NCBI GenBank assembly: GCA_963735175.1 | Contig: CAVTJX010000009.1 | Span: forward strand, 57,709 to 121,708 | DNA from: CAVTJX01 sp963735175 | GTDB taxonomy: Bacteria; Electryoneota; RPQS01 | DNA length: 64,000 nt | Reading direction: 5' to 3' | In this document: positions 19,644 through 29,096 of the stretch, in pieces | How positions within the stretch are numbered: the first letter of the stretch is position 1 | Layout of the letters: every line of letters begins with the position of its first letter | Notes under the pieces: generated by a model | Databases searched by the model: none | What the model was told of the DNA's origin: nothing | The model's input: the letters and a program-made list of their open reading frames with translations, nothing else | Translations under genes and position numbers: made by a program

Positions 19644-19696
19644 TTGACTTTCTTCGCACATTTGTTTATATTGTATTAATTGTACAATTAATACAA
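19644..19696 (+). promoter_or_regulatory. Toxin-antitoxin promoter with 26-bp palindromic operator
   Basis: TTGACT (19644-19649), 17 bp, TATATT (19667-19672). A perfect 26-bp palindrome, TTGTATTAATTGT and its complement, spans 19671-19696 and overlaps the -10 box. This is the layout expected for autorepression by an antitoxin dimer or the toxin-antitoxin complex. Confidence 0.85.
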
Positions 19697-19710
19697 GTCA
19701 CGGTTGCCTT

Positions 19711-19965
19711 ATGACCCGAGTTTCTACCAGCGATGCCCGCCGCGACTTTGCGGATGCGGTGAATCGCGTTTCCTATGGACAGGAGCGGATTGTCCTTCAC
19801 CGTCACGGGAAGGACATCGCCGCCCTCGTTCCGATTTCCGATCTGGAATTGCTGCGCGAACTGGAAGATGTGATCGACCTGAAAGCCGCACGCAAGGCTC
19901 TGGCCGAGGCGCGGACGAAGGGCAACACGTCTTGGGACGCGCTGAAGAGAGACCTGAAACTCTAA
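19711..19965 (+). CDS. Phd/YefM-family antitoxin
   Basis: 84 residues. The N-terminal DNA-binding and dimerisation fold is typical: VSTSDARRDFADAVNRVSYG, then ERIVLHRHGKDIAALVPISD, then a charged helical C-terminus that would wrap around the toxin. It precedes a RelE-type toxin by 9 bp, the usual order for this class. A palindromic operator upstream supports autoregulation. No strong Shine-Dalgarno site is seen before the ATG. Confidence 0.93.
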   Translation: MTRVSTSDARRDFADAVNRVSYGQERIVLHRHGKDIAALVPISDLELLRELEDVIDLKAARKALAEARTKGNTSWDALKRDLKL

Positions 19966-19974
19966 GTCCTACCC

Positions 19975-20247
19975 ATGCGGTACACCATCGAGTTTGCGCC
20001 GCCCGCTGTGCGCGAATTCAAGAAACTCACCGGCGACGTTCAACACGCGATCCGTGAGCGCATTGACGCGCTGGCGGAGCATCCCCGTCCCCGTGGTGTA
20101 GAAAAACTGTCTGGCGAGGATGACCTCTACCGTATTCGCGAAGGCGAGTATCGCATTATCTACCAGATCCAGGACCGCCAACTGCTGATTCTCGTGGTTC
20201 ACATTGGCCATCGCCGCGATGTCTACCGTCACTTGCGCAAACGATGA
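19975..20247 (+). CDS. RelE/ParE-family toxin
   Basis: 90 residues. The family pattern is clear: YTIEFAPPAVREFKKL at the N-terminus, a helical hairpin, then LSGEDDLYRIREGEYRIIYQ and LLILVVHIGHRRDVYR at the end. The central Arg and the C-terminal basic and Tyr residues (RIREGEYRI, HRRDVYRHL) fit the ribosome-dependent mRNA nuclease RelE better than the gyrase-poisoning ParE. Activity would be blocked by the antitoxin encoded just upstream. Confidence 0.92.
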   Translation: MRYTIEFAPPAVREFKKLTGDVQHAIRERIDALAEHPRPRGVEKLSGEDDLYRIREGEYRIIYQIQDRQLLILVVHIGHRRDVYRHLRKR

Positions 20248-20249
20248 TG

Positions 20250-20291
20250 CCTTTCCCGCTGCGGCAGGTCCCCTGAGCTGTCCGGAATCTG
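20250..20291. repeat. GGCAGGTC palindrome, copy 5 (degenerate)
   Basis: CCCGCTGCGGCAGGTC, loop CCCT, GAGCTGTCCGGAATC: a copy with two arm mismatches, just after the toxin gene. Confidence 0.65.
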
Positions 20292-20302
20292 ATTTTACAA
20301 AC

Positions 20303-20335
20303 AAACGGGCGAACCTTGCAGTCTGCCCGTTTTCA
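20303..20335 (+). terminator. Terminator of the toxin-antitoxin operon
   Basis: Stem AAACGGGC / GCCCGTTT with a 14-base loop, followed by TCATTTTC. Confidence 0.6.
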
Positions 20336-20385
20336 TTTTCGACAGACGGCGGGCTCGGGAAAGGCCGCACGGCGATCCATTGCGG

Positions 20386-20450
20386 CCTAGGCGGCGGGCT
20401 CTGTCCTGCCGCGTTCATCCCGAGCAACGGGACAGAGCCCGTTGCCTAGG
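20386..20450. repeat. Long imperfect inverted repeat, CCTAGGC...GCCTAGG
   Basis: Arms CCTAGGC-GGCGGGCTCTGTCC and GGGACAGAGCCC-GTTGCCTAGG enclose about 22 bp. It lies in the 340-bp gap between the toxin and the DUF1579 gene, which otherwise holds only copy 5 and the terminator. Confidence 0.65.
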
Positions 20451-20584
20451 GTATGGAGACGATCCGTCTCAACAGTCCGCGCCCTTCCGTCCATACGGGA
20501 ACACTCCCCCCTCCCGACGGGTTTTACTCTGGCATATGATTTTCCGAAACCAAAACCCCTGATCGTACTAAAAGGAGTATGACA

Positions 20585-21100
20585 ATGTCAGAGCAGGCCA
20601 CAATGGACGCCTGGATGCAGGCGATTGCGCCCGGCAAAGAGCACGAGCTGCTGTCCCGCATGCAGGGCGAGTGGGATGTCACGCTGAAATCCTGGATGAA
20701 TCCCGGCGAGCCGCCGATGGAAAGTCACGGCACCGCGCGCCTGACGATGGTCCTCAATGGGCATTCGCTCGCCGAGGCTTTTCGCGGGCACATGATGGGC
20801 ATGGACTATGAAGGTTACGGCGTGCTCGGATTCGACAGCTACCGCAAGGAATGGTGGCAAACCTGGATCGACAACATGGGCACAGGAATCTACTACGCCC
20901 GCGGCAAAGCCGGTTCCGACCTGAAGACGGCGACGATGACCGGCAAGACCGATAACGCCATGAAGAATCTCAAAGACCTCGACATGCGCAGCGTGTACAC
21001 CTTCACCAGCGACGATCAGCACACCATGGAAAGCTGGGTGAAGGGTCCCGACGGCAAGGAAATGAAGACCATGGAAATCCAGTACCGCCGCAAAGGATGA
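20585..21100 (+). CDS. DUF1579-family protein, paralogue 1
   Basis: 171 residues of the DUF1579 family, whose function is unknown. The pattern KEHELLSRMQGEWDVTLKSW, then EPPMESHGTARL, WWQTWIDNMGTG and a final MKTMEIQYRRK is shared with the two paralogues at 27829 and 28580. No signal peptide or catalytic motif is visible; the fold in this family is a lipocalin-like barrel, so small-molecule binding is possible. ATG 20585 is preferred to the one at 20579 because AAAGGAG at 20571-20577 is correctly spaced only from 20585. Confidence 0.85.
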   Translation: MSEQATMDAWMQAIAPGKEHELLSRMQGEWDVTLKSWMNPGEPPMESHGTARLTMVLNGHSLAEAFRGHMMGMDYEGYGVLGFDSYRKEWWQTWIDNMGTGIYYARGKAGSDLKTATMTGKTDNAMKNLKDLDMRSVYTFTSDDQHTMESWVKGPDGKEMKTMEIQYRRKG

Positions 21101-21149
21101 AGGATGAAGGATGAAATAGCCTTCGAGCGGCGGAGGCCAATCGGCATAA

Positions 21150-21182
21150 CAAACGGGCGAACCCATTGGGTTCGCCCGTTCT
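21150..21182. terminator. Bidirectional intrinsic terminator
   Basis: Perfect 13-bp stem AACGGGCGAACCC / GGGTTCGCCCGTT with a three-base loop, between convergent genes. Confidence 0.75.
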
Positions 21183-21185
21183 TCG

Positions 21186-22199
21186 TTATTTAATGAGCAG
21201 CATCTTCTGCGTCACACTCATGTCGCTGGCGCCGAGGCGGTAGAAGTAGAGACCAGCGGGAAGACTGTGCGCGTCGAAGTCCACGCGGTGCTCACCGGCC
21301 GACAGGACGCTATTCGCGAGCACGGCGATTTCCCGGCCCAGCATGTCGAAGACCGTCAGCTTGGTCAGGCGCGTGTCGGGTAGCGTAAAGCTGATCGTCG
21401 TTGTAGGATTGAAGGGATTCGGATAGTTCTGCGCGAGCACGACGCTCTGCGGCAGCGCAACCGGGGGCTCCGGCGCGGCTAGGATCCCCAGCGTGAGCGT
21501 AAAGCCGAACATCGCCGGCCCGCTGACCACCAGGGAATCCGCCTGGCCGTCACTGTCCGGGTCGTAAACGGCTACCGGCTCATCGGTATCGCGCATGCCG
21601 TTGTGATTGACGTCCATGCAGGCCGTCAACCAGTACGTGCCGGCGCGGGCGCCGGACAACTGGAACAAACCGCTCTCGGCAGTGACCACGGTCGCATAGC
21701 GGCATTCCGGGTGATCGCCGGTCCCCGGCTCCTGCGCGAGCAGGCCGACCAGCGCGCCGACAACCGGATTGCTGCCGTACTCCACCGTCCCCATCAGCGT
21801 CGTCGCGCTCGTCTGCGCCCGCGTTGAGAACGAGCAGGCATAGGGCACGGCCAGCGAGTCACCGTTGGTGGCGCGGGCATTGGTAATCACAAAGCAGTAT
21901 TCCGTGTTGGGCGTGAGCGTGACGTCCACCGCCACCGTGCGGTCTTCATCGCTGTAGGTCACATCGCCGAACTGGATGCTGTCTGGCGGATCGCTGATAA
22001 GCATCGCCAGGGGCGCATCGTTAACATTCCAGCGGGCTGTAATGTCCAACGACTCCGTGAACGTGAAGCTCAGCGTGGTTTCGAGCGGGATGGGCTCGCC
22101 GATGTAGCCCGGCAGATGATAAGCCACTGTCAACTCGGCCGAGGCGGAACCGACGCTCAGCAGAACCAGCGCCAAACAAATTAAAAGCTGTCGTTTCAT
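21186..22199 (-). CDS. Secreted Ig-like/SdrD-like protein with T9SS sorting domain
   Basis: 337 residues from ATG 22199, which has AGGAA at good spacing and begins a signal peptide (MKRQLLICLALVLLSVGSAS, cut near ASA/EL). Residues 20-120 resemble a bacterial Ig-like domain (TFTESLDITARWNVN, VDVTLTPNTEYCFVIT). Residues 130-215 resemble a carboxypeptidase-regulatory or SdrD-like fold with a calcium-type loop, MDVNHNGMRDTDEP. The CTD (VLAQNYPNPFNPTTTISFTL...VTQKMLLIK) covers the last 85 residues. No enzymatic domain is seen, so a structural or binding surface role is likely. Confidence 0.85.
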   Translation of the reverse strand: MKRQLLICLALVLLSVGSASAELTVAYHLPGYIGEPIPLETTLSFTFTESLDITARWNVNDAPLAMLISDPPDSIQFGDVTYSDEDRTVAVDVTLTPNTEYCFVITNARATNGDSLAVPYACSFSTRAQTSATTLMGTVEYGSNPVVGALVGLLAQEPGTGDHPECRYATVVTAESGLFQLSGARAGTYWLTACMDVNHNGMRDTDEPVAVYDPDSDGQADSLVVSGPAMFGFTLTLGILAAPEPPVALPQSVVLAQNYPNPFNPTTTISFTLPDTRLTKLTVFDMLGREIAVLANSVLSAGEHRVDFDAHSLPAGLYFYRLGASDMSVTQKMLLIK

Positions 22200-22747
22200 A
22201 AACCAATTCCTGTAATTTAAGGTGTCGTCCGGCTGAACCATGAATAAGTCCGGATTGCAACCCTAATATGCGCAGAAACCGTGATACATTTTGAGCCGGT
22301 TGGCGAAGGTCTGACACGTGGCTCAGTGGTGGTGTGGTTTAGCAAACTACACAATTATAATGCCTTACTCATGGACAACGCCCATGTTAAACCCCCGTGT
22401 TTCGGCATGATCACAATTGAGGAGGCATTCGGTAACGGCGCAGATTGAAAACGGCCCCAGCGCGACAAATTCCGAAAATCCTGTGATGAGACTGATCTCA
22501 TTTGCTGTTACGAACAGCTAAGAACCCGGTACTGCCAGTTACTCGCTATATCTACTCAATTTGTGATAGAGCCTAAAAAGATCTGAGTTTGTCACGAGTC
22601 TGAAAAAATCACTTGACTCCCTATATCCGATTATCTAATTTAGTAAACTCCCTTGTGTGTATCGTAAATGGAAGACTAAATTGCAACCGCGGCCATTTAT
22701 CGGTGACGCTCTTGAACGCGCACGAAAATTATGAGAAATAACGCGAA
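22200..22747. other. AT-richer 548-bp intergenic region with one promoter
   Basis: No ORF is convincing. Near its right end TTGACT (22613-22618), 17 bp and TAATTT (22636-22641) form a plausible promoter for the secreted protein starting at 22748, leaving a leader of about 100 bases. The rest shows no repeat of the families described. Confidence 0.5.
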
Positions 22748-25700
22748 TTGAAACCCAGTTCAATATCTTATAAGACATGGATATTAATTGTCTTAGTTGC
22801 AGGGATCCGCGTAACTTATGCGAATCAGAACTGGCTGTCGCCCGCCTGGAATTACCGCGCTGCACTGTCCATCAATAATTCCGCCAATGGAGGAACACTT
22901 CAGAACTACAGTGTTAAACTGGTCCTGGATTCTTCAAACCCGCTTTTCAATCAGATTGCGCCGCAGGGACGGGATCTGCGCTTTACCGCCGCCGATGGCA
23001 CTACTCCGTTGGGATTCTGGATTCAAAGCTGGGACTCGCTTTTCCAGCGAGCGATAATTTGGATTAAAGTGCCGTCCCTGACGGCGGGTGGTTCCGTTAC
23101 CCAGATCTACATGTATTTCGGCAACGCGGCAGCCGTAAGCGCTTCCGATGGCGTAGCGACGTTTTCGCTATTCTCCGATTTCAACGAGAACGTCGAAGTG
23201 GTCAGCCGCTCGCACCTGTCGAACTTGGGCCATGTGGCGTGCGCGCCGGAACTGTCCACACCGATCATTCCACTCGGCGCGCCCGGCGAGTACGATCACT
23301 GGGGCTATCGCGAGACCGGCAACGTCCTGGTGGACACGCTCGATCCGGATCCTTCGCGGCGTTACAAAATGTGGTACTCCGTCCAACACGATTCGCTCTA
23401 CACGACCGACCGGACGACATGGCTGGCTTACGCGTTCTCCGCCGATGGCTACAACTGGGTAAAGCAGGGCCGCGTCTCGACGCAATTCCATGGCGAAGAT
23501 CCTTACGTGGCCCGGGTTGGCAACACCTATTTCATGTTCTTTGAGTCCAAACTCGAACCGCGTTGGGATCGGGTCATGCTCATGACGTCCACCGATGCCG
23601 TCAATTGGACCGGCTATGGAGTCGTGGTGCCCCCGCAATCCAACTTGAACTGGATGGACCTCAGTCCCAGTTCACCCACCCTCTGGATTGAATACAGTCC
23701 GATCGATACGACGTGGTATTTGTTCTTCGAAGGCAAGGGGACCGGTGTCAATCGTGGCGGCGGCAACATCGGATTGTCCACCTCCCATGACGGCTATCAT
23801 TATCAGGTCTACGGCACGACACCGATTTTTGATCTTGGCGCGCCCGGCACGTGGGATGACGGCGCAATGGTGCCGGATAATATTACGAAAATCGGTAACA
23901 CATACTGGATGACTTACCACGGCTACACGTCCGTGCCCGGTTCGCCGTTTATCGCGGGGTATGCGTCCAGCCCGGACCTGATTCACTGGACACGGGCTAC
24001 CGCCATTTCCGGGAATGTGACCGTTACGCCGATGACCGATCCGCAGTATTTCTGGGACGTCAATGGCGCACTCGTGGGAACCGGGTATGTGCAGGCGATC
24101 TACCGGGTTTATCCCTATGTCCGCAATCCCGCGGCCTGGCCCGTGAATAGTCCGTGGCAGCTACAACAGATGGGCAGCCAATATGGCTTGGCCACGGCGG
24201 CGGACGGCGCACTGACACTTTCCGGCGAAGGTTTCATTCGTTCCTCCTCCAACCTCGTCAGTACCCAGCGCTTCACCAACGGCTTTGAGATCGAGATCCG
24301 TAACCGCTGTGCCAACTATGGCGCATGGCCCTACACCACGGTTGCTATCGGCGCGGGGAATCTCGTGGACTTGAACCTCGGTAGCAACAGTCAATGGGAA
24401 CTTACGGTATTGCAGAGTGGCTATGCCTGGGCGACAATGACCGAGGCGCGGCTGGTATCGATGCCTGCCTCAGGCGGAAAGCACAATCTGTCCATTTGGA
24501 ATCCACCGACAAACTTATTTCAGAACTACAATATTCAACGTTACATTTATGACGATCTGGATAGCCTGAAATGGTATATCAACGATACCCTGCGCAACGC
24601 CGCGCTCGATCATGAATGGTCCACGAATTCCAAACGGATCCTGATTTCGCAAGGCGAATACAGCAACACCGGCGACGGCGGTTTGCAGTCCATCGACTGG
24701 ATCTTCGTGCGGCCGTGTGTCAATGCGGAACCGGTCGTGAGCGTCGGGCCGCGTGAAATCCAGCACACGGTATCCGTTGTTTATCCTGCCGGCGGCGAGC
24801 AATGGTCTGTCGGAGACACGCTGCGAGTCCGGTGGACCGCGGTCAACACGGTCAACCCGTTGGCGATGCTCCTGATTCGCGCGGACATCCCCTTTGGATG
24901 GCAGTTGCTTGCCGACAATATTAATCCACTGCTCGGGGAATGGCCGATCGTCGTCGACGAATCCGCCGTCGGCGCACTGCTATATTCACCTGTTCGAGAT
25001 CGGCGGCGTGTCCGTCAGCTCATCCGGCGAGTTTGTTGTCGCGCCGCAAATGCATATTACTGCGCCCGTCGCCGGCGCGCGGTGGACCGTTGACCAGCCG
25101 GCCCTGATCGAGTGGCAGCTTGCGGGTTACGACGGAGACGTTCAGATTGCACTGAACCGCAACTACCCCACAGGAATCTGGGAAATGCTGGCGCAGAATG
25201 TGCCGAACACGGGAGTCGCCGTAGTTTCCGTCAACTCGCCGGTTTCAGCGCACTGTCGGCTGCGTGTTTCCGCGATGAATGATCCGTATACCTGGATCAG
25301 TGACGGCGATTTTAGTCTACAATTTTCCCAGGGATTCCTGGCGCTGGTCAATGCAGACCATACGGATACGCCGCTGATAAGCTGGAATGGAGGAGTGCGC
25401 GAATGCGCCGGGGCCATCAGCGATACATTTTACTTCCGGAATTTCGGCGCTCAGCCCTGTATGGCCAGTCTTGAAACGCTTCCCAATACGTTGACTGTGA
25501 GTGACGGTAATGCCTGCGGTGGGGAGATCCATTTACAGCCCGGCGAAATCAGCCCATGCTACATCGTCTTCGCGGCCGGCATGTTTGCCGCTGCCGGAGT
25601 GCTTAACGACAGCTTCGCGGTCCAGACGGATGCCGTGAACCACGACGCCACCGGCCATCTGTGGTTTCATTTAAAGGCGACGGTTGTGACTACGCCGAAG

Positions 25701-26028
25701 GCTCCCGTCGTAACGATTGCGGCCGGTGACAATAGCCTCAGCTCTCCACTGGTCCCCCGTAGTGTCTTCCATTAATAACTGTGCCCTGTCAGATCCGTTT
25801 TATCTTGTGCTGTGCGCCCCGGCCCTGAACTCAGCCTACACACTGCTGGGGATAACGGCGGATACCAGTTTTATGCTTGCGGATACCCTTTCTTCTACCC
25901 CTGGCTTCGAACGCTGGTTTTACGACGTGCGATCTTACGTCGGAGACTATTTCTCGCTGGCACGGTTGCAAGCGGCGAAGCATGGCGTAACGGCGGACGA
26001 CGTGGAACAAATCCTTAATCCACACTAA
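22748..26028 (+). CDS. Large secreted DUF2341 / five-bladed-propeller glycosidase-like protein (two frame breaks)
   Basis: About 1090 residues after joining frames near 24970 and 25745. A signal peptide (WILIVLVAGIRVTYA, mature NQNWLSP) leads into a DUF2341-type domain (about 45-135: QGRDLRFTAADGTTPLGFWI, IWIKVPSLTAGGSVTQIYMY). Residues 150-460 have the repeated YKMWYS, DPYVARVGNTYFMFFE, TTWYLFFEGKG and ITKIGNTYWMTYHG strands of GH43/GH130-like five-bladed propellers. A jelly-roll-like section follows, then two KNH-like Ig modules. It has no PNPFNP CTD; the end is a YVG segment plus a helical tail (LARLQAAKHGVTADDVEQIL). Carbohydrate binding or cleavage is likely; no substrate can be named. 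Confidence 0.72.
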
Positions 26029-26070
26029 CCGCCGATCTTGACAACTTTCCGGAATAAGTGTCCGCATTGC

Positions 26071-26100
26071 CGCGCGGGGTGTTCTCACCCGCGCGTTTTG
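26071..26100 (+). terminator. Terminator, second copy of the GCGCGGGGTG palindrome
   Basis: CCGCGCGGGGTG, loop TTCT, CACCCGCGCG, then TTTTG. It matches the groEL terminator in sequence, so the family may serve as terminators. The rest of the gap up to 26326 holds nothing I can name. Confidence 0.6.
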
Positions 26101-26326
26101 TTGAGGGAGTTTGCCGCCCCGAGGAACCTCGGAATTTCACAGCGGGAGCAAGCGCAGCAGCTTATTCTGACTGAACGGTAATGGCGCGGAGTGCATCAGG
26201 GTCGCTTCAAATTCTGGACATCATTGTCTTGTATTTTCCATTCGGGAGCAGTATATTCATGGGCGAATGACACCCTTAAGAAACGCGCACCATCTTAGTA
26301 AAAAATCGGACAAACGGGAGCTTCGT

Positions 26327-26879
26327 ATGAACCGGATGATGGTCCTATTGCTGGCGCTTGCGCTCATCGGCGGCAACGCCCTGGCTGGAGAGAAGAACGC
26401 CTACGGCGAGAAAACTGCCGCAAAGCAGGCGCAGACGGAATATTTAAACAACGTCGTCGTGATGGATGCGGGCGGGCAACGCACAGCCCTCTGCGCCTGT
26501 GGCCAGGAGTTTGTCGTAACGAACGAAGAATCTGGCTCTCCATCGCGGCAACGAAACCGACTACTGTTGCACGGAAGGCTGTCACGCCATGGCGCTGAAG
26601 ATTCCTCCCGCCGAGATGGACAAGGCGATGATCGACTACTGGCACAAGTTTCCGCTGCAACGGACATTGAACACCGCCAGCAAGAAAGACGGCAAAACCA
26701 CGGCCACGTGTTTCTGCGGCAAGACGGTGAACGTAACTGCGGCGTCGCCCTGGGTACTGGAGAACGGCGTGATTGTCTATCCGTGCAGCGATGCCTGTCG
26801 CACCGCCCTTCATTACATGACGGTTGCCGAACGCCTGCAGGCGGAACAGAAGCTGGTACACCTCGCCAACGCCCGCTGA
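26327..26879 (+). CDS. Exported Cys-rich metal-binding-like protein with two CxCG...CxxxC modules (one frame break)
   Basis: About 183 residues after joining frames near 26540. The signal peptide is MNRMMVLLLALALIGGNALA. The mature protein has two halves with the same layout: CACGQEFVV...DYCCTEGCHAM and CFCGKTVNV...VYPCSDACRTAL. Both look like treble-clef or TRASH-type metal sites, so the gene seems to come from an internal duplication. Between them lies a conserved-looking stretch PPAEMDKAMIDYWHKFP. I do not know the family. Its neighbour downstream is an exported rubrerythrin, so a role in periplasmic metal or redox handling is suggested but not shown. Confidence 0.6.
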
Positions 26880-26913
26880 TCGTCGCCCCGTGGTACAGGT
26901 TCAGGAGAGATCG

Positions 26914-26945
26914 AGCGGGCTGCCCCGCAAGGCAGCCCGCTGTGT
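26914..26945 (+). terminator. Hairpin after the Cys-rich gene
   Basis: Stem AGCGGGCTGCC / GGCAGCCCGCT with a six-base loop; the following TGTGTT is a weak T-tract. Confidence 0.5.
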
Positions 26946-27124
26946 GTTATCGCCTTTCCATTTGCATAGGATCACAGTGCCACGAGGTTCTGCAATCTTC
27001 ATCCAACCGGATCTTACTTGTCAGCACTCCCCCTCGCAGGAACCAATTTCTATCCACCGACATTCAAACCATACCCATCTATCCAATAATATGTTCGGTG
27101 GTCCCGCAATTTTGGGAGAGAGCC

Positions 27125-27740
27125 ATGTTCCGAGTTTTGTTGTTTCTGGCCGTATTCACCACGGCGTCTTTATTCGCGCAAAGCACAGTTCACGCAGCGG
27201 CGCCAAAGACGCTGCGTAATCTCCAGATGGCATACGCCGCTGAAAGCCGTGAACATGCGCTCTATCAGAAATTCGCGCACAAGGCGGATCAGGAAGGCTT
27301 CGGTCTCGTCGCCAGTCTGTTCCGCGCCATCGGCCGCGCCGAAGAAATCCACGCTTCAAAAAAGGCCGCATTGATCGAAGCGCTGGGCGGCACTCCCAAA
27401 ACCGACGACTCACCGCTGATCGTGCGCTCGACGCGCGAAAATCTCCGCGACGCCACCAGCGCCGAAACCTATGAATCCGAGATTATGTATGATGGCTTTG
27501 CCAAACATGCCCGCAAAGAACGGCAGCTCGAAGCCATGAAGGTATTCCGCATCGAGTCAGCCGCCGAACCCAAACATCGAGCGTTGTTCGAACAAGCGCT
27601 GTTGCATCTCGACGACTATCAGGGCGCAAACACCGCACTTCCGGTTTGTCCCGAATTGCGGCTTCGCAGCCCGCGCCCTGAAGGGTGATCACTGTCCGAT
27701 CTGCGACACTCCTTCGGAACAGTTTGAATGGATCAAGTGA
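27125..27740 (+). CDS. Exported rubrerythrin (diiron plus rubredoxin-like domains; frame break near 27655)
   Basis: About 204 residues after removing one extra G near 27655. The N-terminus MFRVLLFLAVFTTASLFAQS with VHA/AA is a signal peptide, unusual for a rubrerythrin. The four-helix diiron domain has the expected Glu/His ligands: YAAESREHALYQKF, GRAEEIHASKK, YESEIMYDGFAKHA and SAAEPKHRALFEQ. In the corrected frame the C-terminus is CPNCGF...GDHCPICDTPSEQFEWIK, a rubredoxin-type FeS4 site. Such enzymes reduce peroxide using electrons passed through the rubredoxin part. Ending at the TGA at 27738, it gives a complete family-length protein. Confidence 0.88.
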
Positions 27741-27828
27741 CGCGCCGTTTCTGTGATACCCTATATGCCGTAAGCGATAACAATAAATAGCCTGTATTTC
27801 ATGAAGCTAATCTCCAGAGGACACAGCC

Positions 27829-28344
27829 ATGACTTTTCCTGAGATGATGGAAGTCTGGACGCAGAACGCTACGCTTGGCGCCGAGCATAAACTCCTCGCG
27901 CGCTATGTGGGCGACTGGGACGTGATCATGAAATCGTGGATCGATCCATCACAACCCCCGATGGAAAGCACAGGCCGCTCGACGTTCAGCATGATCCTCG
28001 ATGGCCGCATTCGCACCGAAGATTACGAGGGCGATGCAATGGGGATGCCCTTCAAGGGCTGGGGCCTGACGGGTTTTGACAACCTCACGCAAAAATTCTG
28101 GATGACATGGGCCGATACCATGAGCACAAGTATCTGGTGTTCGCAGCAGGGAGCTTTCAGTGACGACAAAAAAGTCCTCACATTTCCCGGAATCGTCAAC
28201 AAGGCCGTGGATCGCGAGGTGGGCGTGAAAATGAAAGACGTCTATCATTATCTCAGCGGCGGCCATTTCATCTTCGAAACCTGGGAATCGAGAGCCGACG
28301 GCACGGACCGTAAGACACTCGAAATTCACTACACACGGAAATAA
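27829..28344 (+). CDS. DUF1579-family protein, paralogue 2
   Basis: 171 residues. The same layout as paralogues 1 and 3: AEHKLLARYVGDWDVIMKSW, SQPPMESTGRSTF, GWGLTGFDNLTQKFWMTWAD and TLEIHYTRK. AGAGGA lies before the ATG. It is nearest to paralogue 3, 235 bp downstream, with which it shares the N-terminal E.M..WT..AT.GAEHKLL pattern. No export signal or catalytic residue is seen. The function is unknown; three copies within 9 kb suggest a family expanded in this genome. Confidence 0.85.
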   Translation: MTFPEMMEVWTQNATLGAEHKLLARYVGDWDVIMKSWIDPSQPPMESTGRSTFSMILDGRIRTEDYEGDAMGMPFKGWGLTGFDNLTQKFWMTWADTMSTSIWCSQQGAFSDDKKVLTFPGIVNKAVDREVGVKMKDVYHYLSGGHFIFETWESRADGTDRKTLEIHYTRK

Positions 28345-28362
28345 CGCAGCTTCTGGCTCCAA

Positions 28363-28394
28363 AAAAACGGCGATCCCGCAGGAATCGCCATCTT
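28363..28394 (+). terminator. Intrinsic terminator between DUF1579 paralogues
   Basis: Stem GGCGAT / ATCGCC around CCCGCAGGA, preceded by an A-run and followed by ATCTTC; fairly weak. Confidence 0.45.
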
Positions 28395-28579
28395 CGGGTG
28401 GCTCCGCCGCTGTTCTCCGCAGGGCATGCGTCGCGGCTGGTAAACCGACCCCGAAATCAGCCCGATTCTTGCCCATTCCTTGTCACATACGATTAGCTCC
28501 CCGGTAAAACGGAATCCGTACCTTTTTCACAATCACAGCGCGCTGTTTTCCCGTAGTCAAATTCTCAAAGGATCCAGTC

Positions 28580-29092
28580 ATGACCGAAACAGAAATGATG
28601 GCAATCTGGACAAAGTTAGCGACCCCCGGCGCCGAACACAAGCTCCTTAACCGTTATACCGGCACATGGACCGTGAAGATGAAGGGGTGGATGGATCCCT
28701 CACAGCCGCCATCGGTCGGCGAGGGTAAGGCCACCATCAAAACAATCCTCGGCGGCCGCGTGCGCACGGAAGAATTTGTCGGTGACATTGGAGGCATGCC
28801 CTTTGAAGGCTGGGGCATGAACGGCTACGACAATGCCACGCAAAAGTACTGGATGAGCTGGAATGACAACATGAGCACCGGCCTCATGTACTCCGCCGAC
28901 GGCGCCCTCAGTCCCGACCAGAAAGTGCTCACCTTCTACGGGACGATGGACAAACCGACTACAGGCGAAAAAGGCGTGAAGGTCAAATACGTCTATCGCC
29001 TGCTCGATGGCAATAAATTTGATTTCGAAGCGTATGAGTTGCCGAAGTCCGGCGAAATCAAGACACTCGAAATCCACTACACGCGCGCCTGA
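28580..29092 (+). CDS. DUF1579-family protein, paralogue 3
   Basis: 170 residues. AEHKLLNRYTGTWTVKMKGW, SQPPSVGEGKATI, GWGMNGYDNATQKYWMSWND and TLEIHYTRA repeat the DUF1579 layout. AAAGGA is correctly spaced from the ATG. It shares more with paralogue 2 than with paralogue 1, so the tandem pair is the later duplication. It ends just before a hairpin that separates it from the convergent O-antigen-ligase-like gene. Confidence 0.85.
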   Translation: MTETEMMAIWTKLATPGAEHKLLNRYTGTWTVKMKGWMDPSQPPSVGEGKATIKTILGGRVRTEEFVGDIGGMPFEGWGMNGYDNATQKYWMSWNDNMSTGLMYSADGALSPDQKVLTFYGTMDKPTTGEKGVKVKYVYRLLDGNKFDFEAYELPKSGEIKTLEIHYTRA

Positions 29093-29096
29093 CACG

